Assembly (NCBI GenBank): GCA_947643685.1
Contig: CANRXD010000015.1
Span: 1-12,369 of the forward strand
Origin: an uncultured Clostridium sp.
GTDB lineage: Bacteria; Bacillota; Clostridia; Lachnospirales; Lachnospiraceae
Reading direction: 5' to 3'
Length of the DNA stretch: 12,369 nucleotides
Below, one piece after another: positions 6,665-12,369 of this stretch (the first letter of the stretch is position 1; every line of letters starts with the position of its first letter). A model generated the notes under the pieces. The model saw only the letters and a program-made list of their open reading frames with translations, did not search any database and was not told the DNA's origin. The position numbers and the translations under genes are program-made.

Positions 6665-8956
6665 TTGAAATCACTTGTCATTGCAGAAAAGCCCTCGGTG
6701 GCCAGGGATATTGCCAGGGTACTTAAATGCGGGAAAAATGGAAACGGCATCATAGAGGGTGACCGCTTCATTGTCACCTGGGGACTGGGGCATCTGGTGA
6801 CCCTGGCGGACCCGGAGGATTATGATAAAAAATATAAGGAATGGAAAATGGAGGATCTGCCGATGCTGCCGGATGTCTTCCGGCTGGAGGTCATCAAACA
6901 GACAGCCAGGCAGTATCAGGCGGTAAAAACCCAGATTCACAGAGATGACGTGGGATGCATCATTATCGCGACGGATGCCGGAAGAGAGGGGGAGCTGGTG
7001 GCCAGGCTGATTTTGAAAAAAGCCGGGGCGAAAAAGCCGTTGAAAAGGCTCTGGATTTCCTCTGTAACGGATAAGGCCATCCGCGAGGGTTTTGCCAATT
7101 TAAAAGACGGAAAAGAATATGAACCCCTTTACGATGCGGCCATGTGCCGTGCTGAAGCAGACTGGATGGTGGGAATCAACGCCACCAGGGCGCTGACCTG
7201 CAAATATAACGCGCAGCTTTCCTGCGGCCGCGTTCAGACGCCGACTCTGGCCATGATCGCAAAACGGGAGGAGCAGATCAGGCAGTTCGTGCCAAAGTCC
7301 TACTATGGAATTTGTGCCAGAAAGGATTCTCTTACTTTAACCTTAAGAGACGAAAAAGGAGGCATCCTGAGCTCTTTTCAAAAGGAACGCATGGAAGATA
7401 TTCTGAAAGAGGTGGCAGGAAAAACGGCTGTGGTGGGCCAGGTGAAACGAATCCCCAAAAAGGCGGCAGCACCTCTGTTATATGATCTTACGGAGCTTCA
7501 GAGGGAAGCCAGCAGGCGGTTTGATTATTCCGCCAGGGAAACCTTAAATATTATGCAGAGGCTTTATGAAACCCACAAGGTCCTTACCTATCCGCGGACG
7601 GATTCCCGGTATTTAAGCTCGGATATTGTCCCCACCATAAAGGAACGGCTGAAGGCATGCTCTGTGGGCCCCTACCGGGCTCTGGCCGGAAGGCTCATAA
7701 ACCAGCCGATTCCTCCAAAGCCTTTTTTTGTGGATGATAAAAAGGTATCCGATCATCATGCCATCATTCCCACGGAGCAGTTCGTGGATTTGAGTCATAT
7801 GACCATAGATGAACGGCGGATTTATGATCTGGTAGTCAGAAGATTTCTGGCGGTGCTGTATCCTCCTTATGAGTATGAGCAGACCACTCTTTATGTAACT
7901 GTGGGAAATGGAGGATGCCCGGATGGGTACACCCTGCCGCGAAGCGCCCGCTCCGAAGGAGCCTGTGTTGCGGGATGCCCGGATGGGTATACCTTTGCAG
8001 CTACTGGTAATATTGTGAAAAATTCCGGATGGAAGGCGGTCTATGAAACCCAGGAGGCCGGCGGATGTTCTTATGGTGAGGAGGATGGAACGGACGACGG
8101 GGACCTGAAAGAGAAGAAACTTCCTGATCTGAAAACGGGGGATGAGCTGAAAGGGCTTACCTTCGCATTAACAGAGGGGAAAACCAGGCCGCCGGCCCGG
8201 TTTACGGAGGCTTCGCTGCTGTCGGCCATGGAAAACCCTGTGGCTTACATGGAATCGGATAATAAGGCCATGGCAAAGACGCTGGGAGAAACCGGAGGCC
8301 TGGGGACCGTTGCCACCAGGGCAGATATTATTGAAAAGCTTTTCGGAAGCTTTCTTCTGGAAAAAAAGGGAAAGGAAATTTATTTGACTTCCAAGGCGAG
8401 GCAGCTTCTGGAACTGGTGCCTGAAGACTTAAAAAAGCCGGAGCTTACCGCCGACTGGGAAATGAAGCTTTCTAAAATCTCCAGAGGAACTTTAAAACGG
8501 GAACAGTTCATGAGGGAGATCCGCAGCTATTCCGAGGAGCTGACAGGTCAGATTAAAACCGGGGAGGGAAAATTCCGCCACGACAACCTGACCAGTAAAA
8601 AATGCCCCAACTGCGGCAAAGCTCTTCTTCTGGTGAAAGGGAAGAACAGTGAGATGCTGGTGTGCCAGGACAGGGAGTGCGGTTACCGGGAAACCATTGC
8701 CAGAACTTCCAATGCCAGGTGTCCGGTATGCCATAAAAGAATGGAACTTCGCGGAAAGGGAGAGGGCCAGATCTTTGTGTGTCAGTGCGGCCACAAGGAA
8801 AAATTGGCAGCTTTTCAGGAGCGAAGGAAGAAGGAGGGAGCCGGAGTCTCCAAAAAAGATGTGGCACAGTATTTAAACAAACAGAAAAAGGAGGCTGAGG
8901 AGCCTGTAAATAATGCTTTTGCCATGGCACTGGCCGGGTTAAAGCTGGAAAAATAA
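6665..8956 (+). CDS. topB: DNA topoisomerase III (type IA)
   Basis: Topoisomerase III passes single strands through a transient break and helps decatenate replication and recombination intermediates. The 763-residue protein starts at a TTG (6665) with AAGGAG (6651-6656) eight bases upstream; this gives the family N-terminus MKSLVIAEKPSVARDIARVL. The Toprim domain has E8 and TDAGREGEL (103-111, the form usual in Firmicutes). CGRVQTPTLAMI follows, and the catalytic tyrosine is Y309 in VLTYPRTDSRYL. Two C-terminal zinc-binding modules are present: C647/C650/C667/C672 and C686/C689/C706/C708. The odd part is residues 417-443: the segment GCPDGYT occurs twice around LPRSARSEGACVA, in a place where family members normally run straight into a YTFAATGN-like strand. 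The enzyme may tolerate this as a surface loop. It sits between the HD and GNAT genes, in a chromosomal setting with no mobile-element genes near. Confidence 0.96.
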   Translation: MKSLVIAEKPSVARDIARVLKCGKNGNGIIEGDRFIVTWGLGHLVTLADPEDYDKKYKEWKMEDLPMLPDVFRLEVIKQTARQYQAVKTQIHRDDVGCIIIATDAGREGELVARLILKKAGAKKPLKRLWISSVTDKAIREGFANLKDGKEYEPLYDAAMCRAEADWMVGINATRALTCKYNAQLSCGRVQTPTLAMIAKREEQIRQFVPKSYYGICARKDSLTLTLRDEKGGILSSFQKERMEDILKEVAGKTAVVGQVKRIPKKAAAPLLYDLTELQREASRRFDYSARETLNIMQRLYETHKVLTYPRTDSRYLSSDIVPTIKERLKACSVGPYRALAGRLINQPIPPKPFFVDDKKVSDHHAIIPTEQFVDLSHMTIDERRIYDLVVRRFLAVLYPPYEYEQTTLYVTVGNGGCPDGYTLPRSARSEGACVAGCPDGYTFAATGNIVKNSGWKAVYETQEAGGCSYGEEDGTDDGDLKEKKLPDLKTGDELKGLTFALTEGKTRPPARFTEASLLSAMENPVAYMESDNKAMAKTLGETGGLGTVATRADIIEKLFGSFLLEKKGKEIYLTSKARQLLELVPEDLKKPELTADWEMKLSKISRGTLKREQFMREIRSYSEELTGQIKTGEGKFRHDNLTSKKCPNCGKALLLVKGKNSEMLVCQDRECGYRETIARTSNARCPVCHKRMELRGKGEGQIFVCQCGHKEKLAAFQERRKKEGAGVSKKDVAQYLNKQKKEAEEPVNNAFAMALAGLKLEK
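7913..7993 (+). repeat. In-frame palindromic/direct-repeat insertion within topB
   Basis: A 21-bp direct repeat (7913-7933 and 7973-7993, 20 of 21 identical, offset exactly 60 bp) flanks a 39-bp spacer. The spacer holds the hairpin GCTCC-GAA-GGAGC (7950-7962), extendable with wobble pairs to an outer CCGC/GCGG (7937-7940 with 7970-7973). The 60-bp period keeps the reading frame, adding about 20-27 residues to TopB. The layout resembles palindromic elements inserted into protein genes, as described in Rickettsia. Confidence 0.75.
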
Positions 8957-8970
8957 GTTGTGGAATGATA

Positions 8971-8993
8971 TGTGTGGATGCACACACCTTTTT
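8971..8993 (+). terminator. Possible weak terminator after topB
   Basis: TGTGTG (8971-8976) pairs with CACACA (8981-8986) around a GATG loop, then CC and five T (8989-8993). The stem is short and AT-balanced, so termination is likely partial; it may lower expression of the downstream GNAT gene. Confidence 0.4.
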
Positions 8994-9015
8994 GGCAACA
9001 GGGAGGGAAAGTAAA

Positions 9016-9564
9016 ATGGAAATCAGACAGGCAGCAAAGGAGATGGAACTTAAAGAAATTTTTTCACTATACGATAGCGCGTTTCCTGCCAGTGAGAAAA
9101 AGCCTTTTTCTGTGATTTTGGAAAAGCAGAAACAGGGAAGTGCGGATATCCTGTATCTTGAGGAGGGCGGACAGTTTGCGGGACTGGCCATAATGGCAAA
9201 GAAGGGGGATCTGGTTCTTCTGGATTATTTTGCCATTGCAGAGGAGCGCCGCGGGAGCGGTATCGGTTCCCGTATGATACAGGCCCTGGATGCTCATTAT
9301 AAAGGAATGCGGATGATTATTGAAATTGAGAGTACAAAAGCAGAGGTCCCGGATATAAAAATGCGGAGAAGGAGAAAACATTTTTACCACAAAAACGGGA
9401 TGACGGATCTTCCCTTTATGGTGTGTCTGTTCGGTGTTGACATGGAAATGTTAAGCAATGGAACAGAAATTTCCTTTGAGGAATATTGGAATTTGTATGA
9501 TGCCATATTTGGCCCGAGGGCATCCGGAAACGTGCTTTTTCTCAGAGCACAGGACACTCAGTGA
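9016..9564 (+). CDS. GNAT-family N-acetyltransferase
   Basis: This 182-residue protein has the GCN5-related acetyltransferase fold, which moves an acetyl group from acetyl-CoA to an amine. The acetyl-CoA-binding motif A is clear: LVLLDYFAIAEERRGSGIG, with RRGSGIG at 78-84, followed by RMIQAL. A motif-B-like RRKHFYHKNGM stretch lies near 119-129. The N-terminus EIRQAAKEMELKEIFSLYDSAFP is also typical. The start at 9016 has GGGAGGG (9001-9007) upstream; an in-frame ATG at 8965 would place its codons over the hairpin at 8971-8993 and has no good ribosome binding site. It lies 59 bases after topB in the same direction and ends just before the next gene's promoter. The acceptor substrate is unknown. 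Confidence 0.88.
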   Translation: MEIRQAAKEMELKEIFSLYDSAFPASEKKPFSVILEKQKQGSADILYLEEGGQFAGLAIMAKKGDLVLLDYFAIAEERRGSGIGSRMIQALDAHYKGMRMIIEIESTKAEVPDIKMRRRRKHFYHKNGMTDLPFMVCLFGVDMEMLSNGTEISFEEYWNLYDAIFGPRASGNVLFLRAQDTQ

Positions 9565-9575
9565 CTGAACTGTTC

Positions 9576-9604
9576 TTGCATTTTTTTGGTGTCTATGGTA
9601 TCAT
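9576..9604 (+). promoter_or_regulatory. Sigma-A-type promoter for the lipoprotein gene
   Basis: TTGCAT (9576-9581) and TATCAT (9599-9604) are 17 bases apart, directly after the GNAT stop. This would give the lipoprotein gene its own transcript with a leader of about 50 nt. Confidence 0.55.
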
Positions 9605-9662
9605 TTGCAGAAAAGCGGATTCCCGTGGTTCACAGAAAAAACACAAAGAGGTGGTACGATAC

Positions 9663-10646
9663 ATGGGAAGAAAATATGGAAGGAAGATTCACATGAGAAA
9701 GTATAAAAAGATTTGTCTGGCTGCCGTAACGGCTGCCGTTTGTCTGGCTGCTGCCGGGTGCTCCGCAAAAAATGCCCCTTCAACGGCTCCCAGGGTCGAT
9801 TACACAGAGCTCAGGGACCCGGTGGCAGAGCCGGATACCACAGGGGCGGAAATAGAGCTTTTGAATATGGAGAACCCCAGGGAATACTGTTACAGCAGCC
9901 GCAATGCGGATATGGTATTTAAAAAGAAGGACGGCGTCTGGGTGGATATGACGGATTCAAGCATTCCCATCAATCAGGAAAAATTCCAGGCTATGGCTGA
10001 CAATTTCCTTAAGCTCCGGGCTGTTTCCAAAGTGGAAAATCCCGGTGACTTAAGTTCCTATGGTCTGGACAGGCCGTCTTATACTCTTTCTGTTGCGGAT
10101 GAAGACAAAGGATCGGCGTATATTGCTGTTGGAAATCAGGATGCTGACGGAAACTATTATGCGACTCTCGATGAAAGAAATGTCTATGTCATCAAAAAAG
10201 AAACTGTGGAATCCATGGATTTTGAATATGATCCTCTGGTGGTCCGCGACAGTTTAGATCTTACGGTGACCGCTGCCGACATGAAGAAGGTCGTTATAAA
10301 AAAAGCCAACAGGACTGAAACTTATAAGTCCTCCGATACAGAGGCAATGACCAGGATTGCAAATGGGTTAAGCCAGCTTAAGCCCACCATCTACTCTACC
10401 TTTCATGCCACAGCCCAGGAATTAACTTCCGCTGAGATTTCGGAGGGGCTGAGAATGGAATTAAATGCAGAATTCCTTGTGGACGGCGAACCCCGGTCCA
10501 TTACCATTTATGTGGGAACTTTTGCGGATGCAGGAGGGGAACGGCGCTATGTGCAGCTTGAAGGTTCTCAGATGATTTCTGAAGTGGACAGCGCCATCGT
10601 CAGTGACCTTCTGAACCTGACAGAAGAGGAGAGTACCATGTCATAA
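9663..10646 (+). CDS. DUF4340-type lipoprotein
   Basis: This is a predicted secreted lipoprotein of 327 residues. It has a basic N-terminus, a hydrophobic stretch ICLAAVTAAVCLAAAG, and a lipobox-like cysteine at C33, so the mature protein should be lipid-anchored on the outer face of the membrane. The body resembles DUF4340 proteins: MVFKKKDGVWVDMTDSSIPI, a dimer-like pattern of short beta strands, SSYGLDRPSYTLSVADEDKG, and IAVGNQDADGNYYATLDERNVYVI. The biochemical role of this family is not established. The start at 9663 has AAAGAGGTG (9645-9653) nine bases upstream. A start at 9693 (with GGAAGGA at 9678-9684) would give a shorter but equally good signal peptide, so the exact start is open. 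DUF4340 proteins are often found next to GldG-like ABC transporter genes; none is visible here. A terminator follows. Confidence 0.82.
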   Translation: MGRKYGRKIHMRKYKKICLAAVTAAVCLAAAGCSAKNAPSTAPRVDYTELRDPVAEPDTTGAEIELLNMENPREYCYSSRNADMVFKKKDGVWVDMTDSSIPINQEKFQAMADNFLKLRAVSKVENPGDLSSYGLDRPSYTLSVADEDKGSAYIAVGNQDADGNYYATLDERNVYVIKKETVESMDFEYDPLVVRDSLDLTVTAADMKKVVIKKANRTETYKSSDTEAMTRIANGLSQLKPTIYSTFHATAQELTSAEISEGLRMELNAEFLVDGEPRSITIYVGTFADAGGERRYVQLEGSQMISEVDSAIVSDLLNLTEEESTMS

Positions 10647-10674
10647 CGGACGGCGGCGGGTCATATGGATCTTA

Positions 10675-10720
10675 AAGGCGGTTGCAGGCTGAAAAGGGCA
10701 GGCAACCGCCTTGTTTTTTT
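10675..10720 (+). terminator. Strong Rho-independent terminator after lipoprotein gene
   Basis: AAGGCGGTTGC (10675-10685) pairs perfectly with GCAACCGCCTT (10702-10712), followed by G and seven T (10714-10720). On the other strand only three T follow the stem, so it would act weakly for the converging minus-strand genes. Confidence 0.92.
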
Positions 10721-10753
10721 CGGTCACATAAGGGTTTGTGAAACACCCTTCTT

Positions 10754-11338
10754 TTATACCCCCGCGAATCGGAATATAATCCCGATAACAGCCGATACAG
10801 CGATAAATGCAACCGGGTGCAGTCCCTTTGTCTTTTTGCATCTGGCCGTAAAATAGTAGAGAACCAAAAGCAGAATCACATTGGGAAGGCTTATGAGGTC
10901 CATGGGATTTCCGCTGGAGGCATAGGCATCTTTCTGATATAAAACAAGAATGAAGACGGAAAGCCCTGCGGCAGCAATAAGTCCTGTGGAAGCGGGACGC
11001 AGTCCGTAAAAAGCACGCTGCACATACTGGTTATCTTTAAAAGCCTTCAAAAAACCGGCGATGATCAGGATAATAATTACAGACGGCGTGATAAGGCCAA
11101 TGGTGGCAATGACAGAGCCGGGGACTCCGGCAGTTGTAAAGCCCACATAGGTAGCCATGTTTACGCCGATGGGGCCGGGGGTGGACTCAGAAATGGCCAC
11201 CATATCCGCAAGCTGTCCGTAGGTGTACCATCCTGTCTTATCGGAGATGTCATAAAGAAATGGCAGTGTGGCCATTCCGCCGCCGATGGCAAAAAGCCCA
11301 GCTTTGAAAAATTCATAAAATAACTGGAGATAGACCAT
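10754..11338 (-). CDS. CHR-family (chromate transporter) half-size subunit, second gene
   Basis: This is a 194-residue integral membrane protein of the CHR family, in the short form that usually works as a pair with a second half-size protein. The hallmark motifs are GGGMATLPFL (19-28) and ESTPGPIGVNMATYVG (51-66), followed by several hydrophobic segments. The ATG overlaps the upstream gene's stop by one base (TAATG), and its AAGGAGGTG ribosome binding site (11358-11350 on the minus strand) lies inside the upstream gene, so translation is coupled. Family members export chromate, but in gut anaerobes the natural anion is unproven. The gene converges on the lipoprotein gene; beyond its stop a small AAGGGT/ACCCTT hairpin is present without a T-run. 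Confidence 0.93.
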   Translation of the reverse strand: MVYLQLFYEFFKAGLFAIGGGMATLPFLYDISDKTGWYTYGQLADMVAISESTPGPIGVNMATYVGFTTAGVPGSVIATIGLITPSVIIILIIAGFLKAFKDNQYVQRAFYGLRPASTGLIAAAGLSVFILVLYQKDAYASSGNPMDLISLPNVILLLVLYYFTARCKKTKGLHPVAFIAVSAVIGIIFRFAGV

Positions 11339-11880
11339 TATTTTTTCAGCACCTCCTTATTCTTAAGAACAATGCCCGCAATGGCGGCCAGAATGACGAA
11401 GACAATGGGGGACAAATCCGTCAGGGCGGAACCGGCAAAAATAACCAGGAAAATCAGAAGAGTTATTTTATCCACTACGGATTTTTTCCAGAGCTTGACG
11501 ACTGCATTGAAGATCAGGACACAGACACAGACACGGATTCCCGCAAATGCATTCTGTACAATGGCCATATCGGCAAAGTTCTGAATAAAGGCGGCGATGA
11601 CGCTGATAATCACAAGGGACGGGAAAACAACTCCCAAAGTGGCAACGATGCCGCCGATGATTCCGCTGGTCTTCTGGCCGATAAAGGTGGCCGTATTGAC
11701 TGCGATGACGCCGGGGGTACACTGCCCTATGGCATAATAATCCATCAGTTCTTCTTCTGTCGCCCAGCCGCGTTTCTCTACGACTTCCCTCTGGAGAATC
11801 GGGAGCATGGCATAGCCGCCGCCAAAGGTCAGGCCGCCGATTCTGGCGAAGGTGAAGAAGAGGTCCAAAAGTTTGTTCAT
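11338..11880 (-). CDS. CHR-family (chromate transporter) half-size subunit, first gene
   Basis: This 180-residue membrane protein is the N-terminal-type half of a two-gene CHR transporter (compare the ywrA/ywrB pair in Bacillus subtilis). Motifs are FGGGYAMLPIL (19-29) and QCTPGVIAVNTATFIG (53-68), with hydrophobic helices such as IIGGIVATLGVVFPSLVIISVIAAF and a basic C-terminal end. The start at 11880 has AAGGAGAG (11893-11886, minus strand) five bases upstream. A promoter reading leftward sits at 11944-11917. Together with the coupled second gene it forms a two-gene operon that diverges from the topoisomerase gene to the right. The transported anion is not determined by the sequence. Confidence 0.93.
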   Translation of the reverse strand: MNKLLDLFFTFARIGGLTFGGGYAMLPILQREVVEKRGWATEEELMDYYAIGQCTPGVIAVNTATFIGQKTSGIIGGIVATLGVVFPSLVIISVIAAFIQNFADMAIVQNAFAGIRVCVCVLIFNAVVKLWKKSVVDKITLLIFLVIFAGSALTDLSPIVFVILAAIAGIVLKNKEVLKK

Positions 11881-11916
11881 AATATCTCTCCTTTGAATGA
11901 AGTAAAGCTATGTATT

Positions 11917-11944
11917 ACTATATCAGAAATCGAAAAAAAATCAA
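11917..11944 (-). promoter_or_regulatory. Promoter for the CHR transporter operon
   Basis: On the minus strand, TTGATT (11944-11939) and TATAGT (11922-11917) are 16 bases apart, and TG precedes the -10 by one base (extended -10). Transcription would start near 11910, about 30 bases before the first CHR gene. Confidence 0.6.
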
Positions 11945-11972
11945 CTGCCGTTTGTGAACAGCAGCCACCTGG

Positions 11973-12030
11973 CAACCGTTCAGGTTATCTGAACGGTTGT
12001 AACAGTTTAGCCGGAAGGTTCAACTGTTAT
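11973..12030. repeat. Two stacked hairpins in the CHR-topoisomerase divergent region
   Basis: Hairpin A is a perfect 11-bp stem, CAACCGTTCAG (11973-11983) with CTGAACGGTTG (11989-11999), loop GTTAT. Hairpin B follows at once: TAACAGTT (12000-12007) pairs with AACTGTTA (12022-12029), continuing through AGCC/GGTT to a GGAA loop. Hairpin B also matches the outer arms of the repeat at 4057-4124. Both lie upstream of the right-hand promoter, so they are DNA or dispersed repeat features, not leader structures of that gene. Confidence 0.75.
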
Positions 12031-12059
12031 GGACGGTTATGTGAACTGCCACAAAAACC

Positions 12060-12089
12060 TTGCAAAATTCCGGTAACCCAGTGTATAAT
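12060..12089 (+). promoter_or_regulatory. Sigma-A-type promoter for the topoisomerase B-subunit gene
   Basis: A perfect TATAAT (12084-12089) has TTGCAA (12060-12065) 18 bases upstream. Transcription would start near 12096, giving a leader of about 26 bases that contains the ribosome binding site. Confidence 0.7.
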
Positions 12090-12121
12090 GGTTTGGACTA
12101 TACTAGATCTGGAGGTATCCC

Positions 12122-12369
12122 ATGGCGAAAACACAGTATAATGCTGACAGTATCATTGTCCTGGAAGGGCTTGAGGCTGTCAGGAAACGCCCTGGTATGT
12201 ATATTGGAGGCGTCGGCTCGAAGGGCTTAAACCATTTAATATATGAAATTGTGGACAATGCGGTGGACGAGCACCTGGCCGGGTTCTGTACGGAGATCCT
12301 GGTGACTCTGGAAGCCGATGGCTCCTGTACCGTAAAAGACAATGGCCGGGGAATTCCGGTGGAATTACA
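12122..12369 (+). CDS. parE: Type IIA DNA topoisomerase subunit B, probably ParE (3' end outside window)
   Basis: The first 82 residues are visible and belong to the GHKL ATPase domain of GyrB/ParE. Motifs are [18 protein letters not shown] (13-30), the N-box [14 protein letters not shown] (41-54, with the catalytic-type E42 and the Mg/ATP-binding N46), and DNGRGIPVE (73-81). The start has GGAGG (12111-12115) six bases upstream and a promoter at 12060-12089. I favour the topoisomerase IV paralogue because [23 protein letters not shown] differs from the GS..SRGLHHLVYEIVDNSIDEA pattern of canonical clostridial GyrB, and because the gene is not next to recF/gyrA-type genes here. GyrB cannot be excluded from this fragment; finding parC downstream would settle it. 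Confidence 0.85.
   Translation, partial: MAKTQYNADSIIVLEGLEAVRKRPGMYIGGVGSKGLNHLIYEIVDNAVDEHLAGFCTEILVTLEADGSCTVKDNGRGIPVEL

Noticed and set aside
6971..6997. Possible loss of a Toprim acidic residue in TopB (TDAGREGEL instead of a DxD form)
   Set aside because: TDAGREGEL is the form I know from Firmicutes topoisomerase III proteins, so it is not a defect.
9551..9587. Possible terminator after the GNAT gene (CAGT/ACTG with a run of seven T)
   Set aside because: The stem is only four base pairs and the T-run lies well away from it, inside the following promoter's spacer.
12103..12342. Minus-strand open frame across the start of the topoisomerase gene
   Set aside because: It is the antisense of a clear GyrB/ParE N-terminus with its own promoter and ribosome binding site.

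Overview
The window looks like chromosomal DNA from a low-GC-lineage Gram-positive anaerobe, most likely a Lachnospiraceae/Clostridium relative (Enterocloster/Hungatella-like). The evidence is strong AGGAGG-type ribosome binding sites, sigma-A-like promoters, protein sequences that read like Lachnospiraceae housekeeping genes, and the fakA-recG gene order typical of Firmicutes. The assignment comes from recognition, not from a search. I see no phage, transposase, CRISPR array, tRNA or rRNA.

Left end (1-1839): the window opens inside a gene for a periplasmic-adaptor (HlyD/MacA-like) subunit of an ABC exporter. The next gene begins as its MacB-type ATPase, but just after Walker A it switches, in frame, into the C-terminal half of the fatty-acid-kinase protein FakA (YloV). 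The rest of the ATPase, the expected permease and the FakA kinase domain are all missing. This junction is the strangest thing in the window. It is either a real deletion fusion or an assembly join.

1840-5405: a strong terminator-like hairpin precedes an intact recG (Holliday-junction/fork helicase). A clear promoter then drives an M42-family metallopeptidase. The peptidase gene lies between two same-direction copies of a 57-bp repeat built around a 13-bp hairpin; the upstream copy is in its leader. A terminator follows.

5406-9564: a same-strand cluster encodes a membrane-anchored C39-like papain-fold protein, an HD-domain hydrolase, topoisomerase III (topB) and a GNAT acetyltransferase. topB carries an in-frame extra segment made of a 21-bp direct repeat around an imperfect palindrome, resembling a palindromic element inserted into a coding gene.

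9565-10720: a separate promoter drives a DUF4340-type lipoprotein gene that ends at a strong terminator.

10754-12369: on the minus strand, two translationally coupled half-size CHR (chromate transporter family) genes converge on that terminator. A divergent 241-bp region separates them from the start of a type II topoisomerase B subunit gene (probably parE), which runs off the right edge. This region holds a promoter for each side and stacked hairpins. One hairpin matches the outer arms of the M42-flanking repeat but lacks its central hairpin, suggesting a modular repeat family. No gene-free stretch exceeds 300 bases.
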